Shown: in pieces, positions 8,331 through 17,613 of the stretch
How the letters are laid out: each line of letters opens with the position of its first letter
How positions within the stretch are numbered: the first letter of the stretch is position 1
Source: an uncultured Pelagibacteraceae bacterium
GTDB taxonomy: Bacteria > Pseudomonadota > Alphaproteobacteria > Pelagibacterales > Pelagibacteraceae
Direction: 5' to 3'
Assembly (NCBI GenBank): GCA_902596205.1
Contig: CACJSY010000001.1
Span: 112,399-176,398, forward strand
DNA length: 64,000 bases
The notes under the pieces: model-generated
What the model saw: only the letters and a program-made list of their open reading frames with translations
Told to the model about the DNA's origin: nothing
Database searches by the model: none
Position numbers and translations under genes: made by a program

Positions 8331-8935
8331 TGGACAACGATATTCCAGAAATAAAAGAGTTAATCCAGCAATTTTCAAAATTGCCTGGCTTAGGACCTAA
8401 ATCAGCGAAAAGAATAATTCTAAAATTAATAAATAATAAAGATAATATGGTGAAGCCCTTAGCCAAATCTTTAGCCCAAGTTTACAAAAAAGTAGTAAGA
8501 TGTATAGACTGTGGAAATTTAAAAATCATTGACAAAGTTTGTATTTGTTCATCAGATAATTCATATGACAAAATTTGTGTAGTTGAAAATCTTGCTGATA
8601 TGTGGGTTATAGATTCTGCTAATATTTATAAAGGTCATTACCACATTTTGGGTGGTACATTAAATTCAAATGAAAATTACGAACAAAAAAACCTTTTAAT
8701 TAATTCGCTAGTAAAAAGAATAAAAAAAAATAATTTGAAAGAAGTTATTATCGCCACAAGTGCTACAGTAGAAGGGCAAACTACCGCTCATTATATTGAA
8801 GATACGATTAAAAACGGCAAATTAAAAATAACTAAATTAGCTCAAGGTTTGCCAGTAGGTGGTGAAATTGAACAATTGGATGATGGAACACTATTTTCAG
8901 CTTTTAAAAATAGAGTTCCTGTAACTGGAAGTTAA
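8330..8935 (+). CDS. recR: Recombination protein RecR
   Basis: RecR acts with RecF/RecO in loading RecA at gaps. The 201-residue sequence has the helix-hairpin-helix [16 protein letters not shown] (about 17-32), a cysteine cluster for zinc (CIDCGNL, CICSS) near 57-75, and a Toprim domain: ICVVEN, then [10 protein letters not shown] with [19 protein letters not shown]. The C-terminus [20 protein letters not shown] is diagnostic. It is the third gene of dnaX-ybaB-recR. The last four bases (TTAA, 8932-8935) are shared with the oppositely oriented glcB stop codon. Confidence 0.95.
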   Translation: MDNDIPEIKELIQQFSKLPGLGPKSAKRIILKLINNKDNMVKPLAKSLAQVYKKVVRCIDCGNLKIIDKVCICSSDNSYDKICVVENLADMWVIDSANIYKGHYHILGGTLNSNENYEQKNLLINSLVKRIKKNNLKEVIIATSATVEGQTTAHYIEDTIKNGKLKITKLAQGLPVGGEIEQLDDGTLFSAFKNRVPVTGS

Positions 8936-11076
8936 TTATTTTTTTTTCTCTCAAGTCTTTTTTGATGCAATAGAGGTTCTGTATAACCCGAGGGTTGATC
9001 TTTACCTTTAAAAACAAGGTCACAGGCAGCAGAAAATGCTACTGATTTATCAAAATTATCTGACATTTTTTGATAATTTAAATCATTTTTGTTTTGTTCA
9101 TCAACTATTTTAGCCATTTTTTTCATGACCTCCATGACCTGATCTTTTTTACAAATTCCATGATGCAACCAATTTGCTATGTGTTGAGAAGAAATTCTAA
9201 GTGTGGCTCTGTCTTCCATCAAACCCACATTATTAATATCTGGAACTTTTGAACAACCTACCCCTTGATTTATCCATCTCACAACATACCCTAAAATTCC
9301 TTGAGCATTATTTTCTAACTCACGATTTATGTCATCTAATGCCCAGTTAGGCCTATCAGCTTTTGGAATTTCTAGTATATTTTCTAATTGCGCTTTACTT
9401 CTAGATTTAATTTTGTTTTGTACGTTAAATACATTCACCTTATGATAATGTATCGAATGTAGTGTAGCTGCTGTGGGTGAAGGAACCCAGGCGCAGTTTG
9501 CACCAGATTTCGGATGACCAATTTTTTGTTCCATCATATTTGCCATCTGATCTGGCATAGCCCACATACCCTTGCCAATTTGAGCTCTTCCTGAAAAGCC
9601 ACAACTTAATCCAACATCTACGTTCCAGTTCTCGTAAGTCTCTAACCAAGTTGATTTTTTCATATCTCCCTTAAAAATCATTGGTCCAGCTTCAAATGAG
9701 GTATGCATTTCATCTCCTGTTCGATCTAGGAATCCTGTATTGATAAACACAATTCTATTTTTCACTTGTCTTATACACTCTTTTAAATTGACTGTGGTTC
9801 TTCTCTCTTCATCCATTATTCCAACTTTTATTGAATTTTTTTCAATTCCTAGAGCTTCTTCAACCTTGCCAAAAAGTGAATTTGTGAAAGCAACTTCCTC
9901 TGGACCATGCATTTTTGGCTTTACAATGTAAACAGATCCAGTCCTTGAATTTTTTTTATTTTTGAAATCATGTAAAGCACAAAGTGTTGCAATAAACGCG
10001 TCCATTATACCCTCAGGTATTTCTGAACCATCTTTTAACAGAATTGAAGGATTAGTCATTAAATGTCCTACGTTACGATTAAGCAATAAAGCCCTTCCAT
10101 GCAAAATTAATTTTTCCCCATCTTTGGATATGTAATGTCGATCTGGATTTAATTTTCTTGTAAATTTTTTTCCTTCTTTCTCTATATCTGCAGTTAAGTC
10201 ACCCTTCATTAAACCTAACCAGTTCCTATAACATTTAACTTTATCTTCAGCATCAACAGCTGCAACTGAGTCTTCATTATCAATAATTGTTGAAATTGCA
10301 GACTCGACTATAATATCAGAAATAGAGGCTTTATCATATTTTCCAACCGTATGATTTGGATCGATTACAATCTCAATATGAAGATTATTGTTTTTTAATA
10401 ATATTGAGCTTGGCTTATCTGTCTGCCCAGTAAAACCTATAAATTGGTTTTTACTTTTTAGATTTTTTTTATCTTTGCCATCTGTTAAAACTAATTCTCT
10501 ATTTTGAATTTTAATTTCTGAAACTTCATTCCAATTAAGATCATTAATTGGTGCTATTTCATCTAAAAATTTTCTTACATATTCGATAACTTTGTCAGCT
10601 CTTTTCTCATTAAAATCTTTAAATTTTTCTCCAGGAATTACATCTGTTCCGTAAAGTGCGTCATACAAACTACCCCAACGAGCATTAGCAGCATTTAATG
10701 CGTATCTAGCATTATCTACTGGAACAACTAGTTGTGGACCCGCTATAGATGAAATTTCAGCATCAACTTTATCTGTTTCAATGCTGAAGTCATCTTTTTC
10801 TTCAACAATATAAGAAATAGATTTTAGGAACTTTGTATATTCTTTTTTATTTAATTCTTTACCGGCGTTTTGTTTGTGCCAATCATCAATTTTATTTTGA
10901 ATATTTTCTCTTTTTTCAATTAAATTTTTATTAATCGGAGCAAGCTCATGCACAGTCTTTTCAAAATTATTCCAAAATTCCTCTATTTTGATACCTGTTC
11001 CGGGTATGGCTTCATTATTTATAAAATCAAACAGCTTTGAACTTATTTTAAGCCCATTTTTATCTATTAAACTCAT
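8932..11076 (-). CDS. glcB: Malate synthase G
   Basis: The enzyme condenses glyoxylate with acetyl-CoA to malate, closing the glyoxylate shunt and assimilating glycolate-derived carbon. At 714 residues it is the monomeric G isoform. Visible motifs include [30 protein letters not shown], the catalytic region [50 protein letters not shown] and [20 protein letters not shown], plus the C-terminal [21 protein letters not shown] with the catalytic aspartate. Only 57 bp separate it from the divergent accA gene. That spacer is almost pure A/T and cannot hold the glycine riboswitch reported upstream of malate synthase in other SAR11 genomes. Its stop is interleaved with the recR stop. Confidence 0.97.
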   Translation of the reverse strand: MSLIDKNGLKISSKLFDFINNEAIPGTGIKIEEFWNNFEKTVHELAPINKNLIEKRENIQNKIDDWHKQNAGKELNKKEYTKFLKSISYIVEEKDDFSIETDKVDAEISSIAGPQLVVPVDNARYALNAANARWGSLYDALYGTDVIPGEKFKDFNEKRADKVIEYVRKFLDEIAPINDLNWNEVSEIKIQNRELVLTDGKDKKNLKSKNQFIGFTGQTDKPSSILLKNNNLHIEIVIDPNHTVGKYDKASISDIIVESAISTIIDNEDSVAAVDAEDKVKCYRNWLGLMKGDLTADIEKEGKKFTRKLNPDRHYISKDGEKLILHGRALLLNRNVGHLMTNPSILLKDGSEIPEGIMDAFIATLCALHDFKNKKNSRTGSVYIVKPKMHGPEEVAFTNSLFGKVEEALGIEKNSIKVGIMDEERRTTVNLKECIRQVKNRIVFINTGFLDRTGDEMHTSFEAGPMIFKGDMKKSTWLETYENWNVDVGLSCGFSGRAQIGKGMWAMPDQMANMMEQKIGHPKSGANCAWVPSPTAATLHSIHYHKVNVFNVQNKIKSRSKAQLENILEIPKADRPNWALDDINRELENNAQGILGYVVRWINQGVGCSKVPDINNVGLMEDRATLRISSQHIANWLHHGICKKDQVMEVMKKMAKIVDEQNKNDLNYQKMSDNFDKSVAFSAACDLVFKGKDQPSGYTEPLLHQKRLERKKNN

Positions 11077-11133
11077 GGTGAACCGATCTTTACATTATAT
11101 TATAATATATTAATAGTAGTAATAGTAACCCAT

Positions 11134-12240
11134 ATGAAAAATTATTTAGAATTTGAAAAAGAAATCAAAGCCCTTGAACAAGAAGTCGATAATTTAAAAA
11201 GTCCTTTCGGATCAGAGGGTATTTCTGAAGTTGACACTCAAAAAATCAAAAATACTCAAAATGAAATTAATGAAAAACTAAAACAAACATACGCTTCATT
11301 AAATAGTTGGCAAAAGACTCAGGTAGCAAGACACGAAGATAGACCAAAAGCAAATTTTTATATAAAAAAAATATTTTCTCAATTTACATTATTGTCTGGA
11401 GATCGTTATTTTGGAGATGATAAATCTGTTATTGCAGGTTTTGGACTAATTGATAACAAATCAGTTTTAATTATCGGTCAAGAAAAAGGTGAAGATCTAA
11501 ATAGCAGAATTGAAAGAAATTTTGGAATGATGAGACCTGAAGGTTATAGAAAATGTATTAGGTTAATGAAATTAGCTGATAGATTTCAAATTCCTGTTGT
11601 TAGTTTTATCGATACACCAGGAGCATATCCCGGATTGGGCGCTGAACAAAGAGGCCAAGCATCTGCGATTGCTAATTCAATTGAGTGCGGTATGTCACTT
11701 ACAGTACCAAACATTTCAATTATCATTGGTGAGGGAGGTTCGGGAGGTGCTATTGCATTAGCCTCATCTAACAAAGTTATCATGTTAGAGAATTCTATTT
11801 ATTCTGTAATATCGCCCGAAGGGTGTGCATCAATATTATGGCGCGATCCAAGTAAATCATTACAAGCTGCTGAAGCAATGAAATTAACTGCAAAAGATTT
11901 ATTAAAATTAGGTGTAATAGATGAAATAATATCAGAACCTTTAGGTGGTGCACATAGAGATCCAGAAAGTATCGCTGCTGATATTAAACATTCAATAATT
12001 AAAAACCTTAAAAGTTTTGAAAATTATAGCAAAGAGGAAATTTATGACCATAGAAAAGCAAAATTTCTCCAGATAGGAAGGAATCAAGGATTTAGTAAAT
12101 CTACTAATCTTGAGGGTAGTGGATTAAGTTATAAAGACACAAACTTACAAAAATTTTCATCACATATTGTTAAAAATAAACTTATTTATGCTGGTTTTGG
12201 TTTATTAGCGATATCGGGCCTTATTGCTCTTTTATTTTGA
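11134..12240 (+). CDS. accA: Acetyl-CoA carboxylase carboxyltransferase subunit alpha, with C-terminal membrane segment
   Basis: AccA with AccD transfers carboxyl from biotin to acetyl-CoA, giving malonyl-CoA for fatty acids. The normal enzyme is clear: an N-terminal coiled coil (about 1-50), RPKANFYIKKIF, GQEKGEDLNSRIERNFGMMR, PVVSFIDTPGAYPGLGAEQR and the oxyanion loop GEGGSGGAIALA. Bacterial AccA usually ends near residue 315-325. This protein has 368 residues and continues with about 45 extra, ending in a positively charged boundary (KNK) and a 20-residue hydrophobic stretch (LIYAGFGLLAISGLIALLF) that looks like a single transmembrane helix. The extension is in frame, with no sign of frameshift. 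Whether it anchors the carboxylase at the membrane is inference. Confidence 0.95.
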   Translation: MKNYLEFEKEIKALEQEVDNLKSPFGSEGISEVDTQKIKNTQNEINEKLKQTYASLNSWQKTQVARHEDRPKANFYIKKIFSQFTLLSGDRYFGDDKSVIAGFGLIDNKSVLIIGQEKGEDLNSRIERNFGMMRPEGYRKCIRLMKLADRFQIPVVSFIDTPGAYPGLGAEQRGQASAIANSIECGMSLTVPNISIIIGEGGSGGAIALASSNKVIMLENSIYSVISPEGCASILWRDPSKSLQAAEAMKLTAKDLLKLGVIDEIISEPLGGAHRDPESIAADIKHSIIKNLKSFENYSKEEIYDHRKAKFLQIGRNQGFSKSTNLEGSGLSYKDTNLQKFSSHIVKNKLIYAGFGLLAISGLIALLF

Positions 12241-12285
12241 CTATTGTTGCATAAAAACAATTTAATTAATTAATATTTTCTCCTA

Positions 12286-12314
12286 TTGACTTTTGTTCGC
12301 CAAATCTATTTAAG
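12286..12314 (+). promoter_or_regulatory. Candidate promoter of the cold-shock gene
   Basis: TTGACT at 12286-12291 is a near-consensus -35 box. AT-rich -10 candidates lie 15-17 bp downstream (TATTTA at 12307 or TTTAAG at 12309). Transcription would start near 12318, just before the palindrome at 12321, leaving a leader of about 50 nt ahead of the cold-shock ATG. The -35 match is good; the -10 is ambiguous. Confidence 0.45.
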
Positions 12315-12320
12315 AACAAT

Positions 12321-12339
12321 AACTAATTAATAATTAGTT
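12321..12339. repeat. Perfect 9+1+9 palindrome in the cold-shock gene leader
   Basis: AACTAATTA and TAATTAGTT are exact reverse complements around a single central A. At this position, next to the inferred start of transcription, it could be an operator or the start of a leader hairpin. All-A/T arms have some chance of arising randomly in such DNA, so function is uncertain. Confidence 0.4.
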
Positions 12340-12371
12340 AAAGTTAATAAAAATAAGGAAAAATAAATAAT

Positions 12372-12584
12372 ATGAGTACACTAAAAGGTAAAGTAAAGTG
12401 GTTCAATGGCACTAAAGGATATGGTTTCATTGAAAGAGAAGACAAAGAGAAAGACGTGTTCGTCCATTCTTCTGCGGTAAGAGAAGCTGGTTTAAAGTAT
12501 TTAAACGAGGGTGATGAGTTAACGTTTGAAGTGGAGAGCACAGAAAAAGGTCCTTCAGCAGTAAAACTGCAGAAAACATCTTAA
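12372..12584 (+). CDS. Cold-shock protein, CspA family
   Basis: This 70-residue single cold-shock domain is a small beta-barrel that binds single-stranded RNA and DNA. The two RNP motifs are visible: KGYGFIERE at about 16-24 (RNP1) and DVFVHSS at about 30-36 (RNP2), within the usual [14 protein letters not shown] start and the [10 protein letters not shown] end. A purine-rich AATAAGGAAAAATAA precedes the ATG as ribosome-binding site. The gene is monocistronic: it has its own promoter-like sequence upstream and is followed by a hairpin at 12611-12650. Which Csp paralogue it is cannot be told from this window. Confidence 0.95.
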   Translation: MSTLKGKVKWFNGTKGYGFIEREDKEKDVFVHSSAVREAGLKYLNEGDELTFEVESTEKGPSAVKLQKTS

Positions 12585-12610
12585 TCTAAATTTCCAAAAT
12601 CACTGATTAT

Positions 12611-12650
12611 CGGGACATTAACTTTAGTCTATTGCTATTTTATTGTCCCG
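12611..12650 (+). terminator. Hairpin after the cold-shock gene, possible terminator
   Basis: CGGGACA (12611-12617) pairs perfectly with TGTCCCG (12644-12650). After one mismatch the pairing continues for two more base pairs, around a loop of about 20 nt. It begins 26 bp after the stop codon and is GC-richer than its surroundings. No run of T follows, so it may be a 3'-end stabilising structure and not a true intrinsic terminator. Confidence 0.4.
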
Positions 12651-12696
12651 CTAATTTCATCTTGAAATAGTCACAATTATTTTTTAAGTATTAGCT

Positions 12697-12777
12697 ATGA
12701 TTACGAAAAAGAGAATCATTTCAATAATAAGATCACATTCGCACAGAATGCACGCTAGGCTATTGCTTAGCTTATAA
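12697..12777 (+). CDS. Candidate 26-codon leader ORF with clustered His codons upstream of tRNA-His/hisS
   Basis: ATG at 12697 opens a 26-codon frame ending in TAA at 12775-12777. Its C-terminal half reads RSHSHRMHARLLLSL, with three histidine codons within six positions (12736, 12742, 12751), and is also arginine-rich. The downstream genes are tRNA-His, hisS, hisZ and hisG, so a histidine-sensing leader peptide is conceivable. Against this, no clear Shine-Dalgarno is seen, the stop overlaps a TATAAT box, and short frames occur by chance. I list it as a candidate only. Confidence 0.2.
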   Translation: MITKKRIISIIRSHSHRMHARLLLSL

Positions 12778-12778
12778 T
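12754..12778 (+). promoter_or_regulatory. Hairpin followed by TATAAT box ahead of tRNA-His
   Basis: GCTAGGC (12754-12760) and GCTTAGC (12765-12771) form a 7-bp stem with one G-U pair and a TATT loop. A perfect TATAAT follows at 12773-12778, about 48 bp before the tRNA. The TATAAT could be the -10 box of the tRNA-His-hisS-hisZ-hisG transcript, although no good -35 box stands 17 bp upstream. Alternatively the hairpin belongs to a longer leader starting further upstream. The DNA from 12779 to 12825 is almost pure A/T with no other feature. Confidence 0.4.
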
Positions 12779-12825
12779 CAAAAACATATAAATTAATTAA
12801 AAATTAATATAAAAACAAAAGGGAT

Positions 12826-12902
12826 GCAGCAGTAGCTCAGTTGGTTAGAGCACTAGTTTGTGGAACTAGGGGTCGGTGGTTCGAATCCACCCTGCTGTAC
12901 CA
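12826..12902 (+). tRNA. tRNA-His (anticodon GTG)
   Basis: The cloverleaf is complete. The acceptor 5' strand GCAGCAG (12826-12832) pairs with CTGCTGT (12892-12898). The D arm is GCTC/GAGC, the anticodon arm CTAGT-TTGTGGA-ACTAG with GTG reading His codons, and the T arm GGTGG-TTCGAAT-CCACC. The discriminator is A at 12899, with an encoded CCA at 12900-12902. The base before position 1 is T, not the G-1 that marks almost all tRNA-His molecules. The first acceptor pair is G-U; the preceding T could extend the stem by pairing with A73. Loss of G-1 with A73 is known for a large alphaproteobacterial group with a matching divergent HisRS. The CCA end is 4 nt from the hisS ATG. Confidence 0.97.
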
Positions 12903-12906
12903 AAAA

Positions 12907-14241
12907 ATGAAAAAAGAAAAAAATAACAAACCTTCGAAAGAATTACCATTAGGGTTTGTAGATAGACAAGAAAAAGAATTATTAATCCGTGATTTTGTAA
13001 TTTCTAACATCAAAGAAATTATGATTAAGTATGGTTTCCAATATCTCGAAACACCAAGTTTCGAATATACAGAAAGCATTGGTAAATTTTTACCTGACGC
13101 AGAGAGACCGGACCAAGGAGTGTTTTCTTTTAAGGATGAAAATAATTGGCTGTCTTTAAGATATGACCTTACAGCACCTCTAGCCAGATACGTTGCAAAA
13201 AATTATTTAGAAATTCCAAAACCATTTAAAAGATATCAATTAGGCACTGTTTGGAGAAATGAAAAACCTGGACCTGGAAGATTTAGAGAATTTTTGCAAT
13301 TCGATGCTGATTTTGTAGGAACAAAAAGTTTACAAGCAGATGCTGAGTTATGTGTAATGATTTCAGAAATTCTTGAAAAGTGTGGTTTAAAAAAAACGGA
13401 TTATATTATTAAGATCTCCTCTAGAAAAATAACTGAAGAGTTATTTAAAAGATTAAATATAAACGATAACAATCAAAGACTTACTGCTTTAAGAGCTTTA
13501 GATAAAATCGATAGGCTTGGTTGGGATGGAGTTAAAGAATTATTAGGAGCAGGGAGAAAAGACAAATCCGGAGATTTCACAAAAGGAGCGAACCTTAAAT
13601 CTCAAGATATTCAAACAATAGAGGAAACACTTAAGAAAAAGTCTCCTGAGTCAGAGGATTTAATTGAGATATTAAAAATTTTTAAAGATTATAACTTTAG
13701 CAACTTTGAATTTGACCCATCAATTATTAGAGGGCTGGAATATTATACCGGTGCAACTTTTGAGGTAAATTTAAAATTTGATGTAACAAATAATAAAGGG
13801 CAGGTAATCCAATTTGGTTCAATAGGCGGCGGAGGAAGATATGATAATTTAGTAAACAACTTTGGCAATTATGATGCGCCTGCTACAGGGATATCAATTG
13901 GATTAGATCGTTTTGTTTACGCATTGATGCAGAAAAAAGAATTTAAAATAAAACAATCAAAACCTGTCGTCATTTGTGTTTTTGATAAAAAAGCAATGAA
14001 AGAATATATTTCTTTACAAATGATTTTAAGAAAAGCTGGTGTAAGCGTAGAAATCTACCCTGGTGAAAGCAAATTAAAAAAACAAATGGAGTATGCGAAT
14101 AAAATCAAATCACCAGCTGTAATTTTATATGGTGAAAATGAAATTAAATCAGGAAAACCAACATTAAGAAATTTAGGCTCTGGCAAAGAAAAAACAATTG
14201 AAATTAAAGAATTAGTAAATGAAATTAAAAAAATTATCTGA
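12907..14241 (+). CDS. hisS: Histidyl-tRNA synthetase
   Basis: This class II synthetase charges tRNA-His. The 444 residues include motif 1 near YGFQYLETPSFEY, the motif 2 region RNEKPGPGRFREFLQFDADF, the histidine-specific RGLEYYTGATFEV and motif 3 GISIGLDRFVYAL, followed by an anticodon-binding domain from about residue 355. The motif 2 loop RNEKPGPGRFR differs from the common bacterial type (RYERPQAGRYR-like) and fits the alphaproteobacterial/eukaryote-like form that accepts tRNA-His without G-1, in keeping with the adjacent tRNA. I start at ATG 12907; longer in-frame readings run through the tRNA. The mRNA left after tRNA 3' processing would have a leader of only about 4 nt. The 3' end overlaps hisZ by 23 bp. 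Confidence 0.95.
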   Translation: MKKEKNNKPSKELPLGFVDRQEKELLIRDFVISNIKEIMIKYGFQYLETPSFEYTESIGKFLPDAERPDQGVFSFKDENNWLSLRYDLTAPLARYVAKNYLEIPKPFKRYQLGTVWRNEKPGPGRFREFLQFDADFVGTKSLQADAELCVMISEILEKCGLKKTDYIIKISSRKITEELFKRLNINDNNQRLTALRALDKIDRLGWDGVKELLGAGRKDKSGDFTKGANLKSQDIQTIEETLKKKSPESEDLIEILKIFKDYNFSNFEFDPSIIRGLEYYTGATFEVNLKFDVTNNKGQVIQFGSIGGGGRYDNLVNNFGNYDAPATGISIGLDRFVYALMQKKEFKIKQSKPVVICVFDKKAMKEYISLQMILRKAGVSVEIYPGESKLKKQMEYANKIKSPAVILYGENEIKSGKPTLRNLGSGKEKTIEIKELVNEIKKII

Positions 14242-15256
14242 AAATATAATTAAGACTTTTAAGAGCAATGGGTTTGTTTTGTCAGAACCTGATGTGCTTT
14301 TAGACTCAAATTATATTATTGAGAGGTCTGGAGAAAAATTTAGAAGTTCAATGCTTACTTTTGATAGAGAAGATGGAAAAACGATGTGTTTAAGACCAGA
14401 TTTAACAGTTGCTTCATGTATAAATTTCTTACAAAAAAAATCTTCTTCTAAAATTTACTACTCTGGTCAAGCGTATAGAAGGTCAAGTGGGAAAGGCACA
14501 AACTTTATTCATGATCAATTGGGAATTGAGATTTTAGGTTCCAAAAATCAAATCCAAGATGATTTTAAAGTTTTAAGTACAATTTTAAATTCAGCAAAAA
14601 AAATAAAAAGAAAAAAAATTCAAATTAAAGTTGGGGACATTAGTTTATTTAAAAATTTAATAAATGCCTTGGATATGCCTGAAAGATGGAAGTTAAGATT
14701 AGTAAGACATTATTGGAAACCAAGTTATTTCGAGGAACTCTTGAAAAGACTGGAACAGAATTCAGATATTGATGCTGTCACTTTTGATTCAGACAAGAAA
14801 AGATTTTATGAAATGAAAAAAACAAATCAAGACAAGATAATCGCAGGAAGATCAATATCTGAAATTTTGAAAAGATTTGATAAAAAAATTAAAGACCCAA
14901 GATCTTTTACTGATGGAAAAAAAATTGTTAAAATTATCACTTCATTTTTAAAAATTAACTGTAAGCTTTCAGAACTTGAAGAAAGGTTATTAGATTTCAC
15001 AAAAAAAAATAATCTTAAGAAAAATATATTTAGAGATTTTAAATCTATTCTTAATCTCAAAAAACTTAATCAAGATATTAATTTTATCGCAAATTTTGGT
15101 AGAGACGTAGAATATTATACTGGAATAGTTTTCGAAGTGTTTTCAGAAAAAAAAGAAATCGCTAGGGGCGGTCGTTATGATGAATTACTAAAGAGCTTAG
15201 GTGCTAAAAAAAATATCCCTGCTGTAGGGGCTGCAATAAACTTGAAAAATATATGA
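14219..15256 (+). CDS. hisZ: ATP phosphoribosyltransferase regulatory subunit
   Basis: HisZ is a catalytically dead relative of histidyl-tRNA synthetase that combines with short-form HisG to make an active, histidine-inhibited enzyme for the first step of histidine synthesis. The 345-residue sequence keeps the synthetase fold: RPDLTVASCINFL, YYSGQAYRRSSGKGTNFIHDQ (motif-2-like), VEYYTGIVFEVF and ARGGRYDELL. It lacks the full synthetase signatures and the C-terminal anticodon-binding domain. Its start lies 23 bp inside hisS and its end overlaps hisG by 4 bp (ATGA), so hisS, hisZ and hisG are co-translated. Presence of hisZ is consistent with the short HisG that follows. Confidence 0.93.
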   Translation: MKLKKLSENIIKTFKSNGFVLSEPDVLLDSNYIIERSGEKFRSSMLTFDREDGKTMCLRPDLTVASCINFLQKKSSSKIYYSGQAYRRSSGKGTNFIHDQLGIEILGSKNQIQDDFKVLSTILNSAKKIKRKKIQIKVGDISLFKNLINALDMPERWKLRLVRHYWKPSYFEELLKRLEQNSDIDAVTFDSDKKRFYEMKKTNQDKIIAGRSISEILKRFDKKIKDPRSFTDGKKIVKIITSFLKINCKLSELEERLLDFTKKNNLKKNIFRDFKSILNLKKLNQDINFIANFGRDVEYYTGIVFEVFSEKKEIARGGRYDELLKSLGAKKNIPAVGAAINLKNI

Positions 15257-15930
15257 AAAGCATAATTACTATAGGACTACCAAGCAAAGGACGATTAAAA
15301 GATAAAGCAATATCATTTTTTGATAAAAGAGGGCTCAAGATTTTACAAAATGAGAAAGAGAGAAATTATTTTGGGACTATCGAAAATAAACCTGATATCA
15401 AGATTATTTTTCTTCATGCTAAAGAAATTATTCAGAGATTAGGAGATGGAACTTTAGACATGGGTGTATCAGGGTTAGATCTCTTAAAAGAATCTGGTAA
15501 AAATTTACAGGGTAAAATAAATATTCAAAAAAAACTTGATTTTGGTAATGCTAATTTAGTTATCGCTGTTCCAGATGATTGGATAGATGTCCAGACCATT
15601 GCTGATCTTGAAGAGGTATCCTTTGATATTAGATCTAAAAGAAATGCTAGGCTTAGAGTCGCAACAAAATATCCAAATTTGACTAATGATTTTTTGGTAT
15701 CTAAAGGGGTAACTCAATATAAATTGATACCTAGTCTCGGTGCTACTGAAACGTACCCATTCATAGGTTCTTCAGAAATTATTACAGATATAACTTCTAC
15801 GGGTAAAACTTTAGCAGATAATAATTTAAGAGTACTCAAAGATGGATTAATACTTAGCTCAAATGCATGTTTGTTTATTGCAAAAAAAAAGGCTGCAAAA
15901 TTACAGCCTTTTTTAAAATCATTTGGGTAG
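15253..15930 (+). CDS. hisG: ATP phosphoribosyltransferase, short form catalytic subunit
   Basis: HisG joins ATP and PRPP to start histidine synthesis. At 225 residues it is the short form without the C-terminal regulatory domain and needs HisZ, encoded immediately upstream. Family features are GLPSKGRLKDKAISFF at the N-terminus, ETYPFIGSSEIITDITSTG (PRPP-binding region, about residue 172-190) and the end NACLFIAKKKAAKLQPFLKSFG. The last codons overlap a strong inverted repeat (15885-15914) that works as a terminator for this operon and probably for the facing groEL. ATG at 15253 overlaps the hisZ TGA. Confidence 0.95.
   Translation: MKSIITIGLPSKGRLKDKAISFFDKRGLKILQNEKERNYFGTIENKPDIKIIFLHAKEIIQRLGDGTLDMGVSGLDLLKESGKNLQGKINIQKKLDFGNANLVIAVPDDWIDVQTIADLEEVSFDIRSKRNARLRVATKYPNLTNDFLVSKGVTQYKLIPSLGATETYPFIGSSEIITDITSTGKTLADNNLRVLKDGLILSSNACLFIAKKKAAKLQPFLKSFG
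15885..15914. terminator. Bidirectional terminator embedded in the end of hisG
   Basis: AAAAAAGGCTG (15885-15895) and CAGCCTTTTTT (15904-15914) are exact reverse complements, making an 11-bp stem with an 8-nt loop. A-tract and T-tract flank the GC core on both strands, so it can stop transcription from hisG (plus) and from groEL (minus). It lies wholly inside the hisG coding sequence, ending 16 bp before the hisG stop codon and 22 bp beyond the groEL stop. Confidence 0.85.
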
Positions 15931-15936
15931 GTGAAA

Positions 15937-17607
<1,671 letters not shown>

Positions 17608-17613
17608 TTAATA

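Noticed and set aside
9740..9931. 63-codon plus-strand frame inside glcB
   Set aside because: Antisense shadow of a conserved enzyme, with no start signal or family likeness.
11077..11133. Possible riboswitch before glcB
   Set aside because: Only 57 nearly pure A/T bases; no paired elements or glycine-aptamer motifs fit.
12611..12650. Strong intrinsic terminator for the cold-shock gene
   Set aside because: The stem is good, but no T-tract follows; kept only as a low-confidence hairpin.
12841..12906. N-terminal extension of hisS starting inside the tRNA
   Set aside because: The first 22 codons are the tRNA-His sequence itself; the family start fits ATG 12907.
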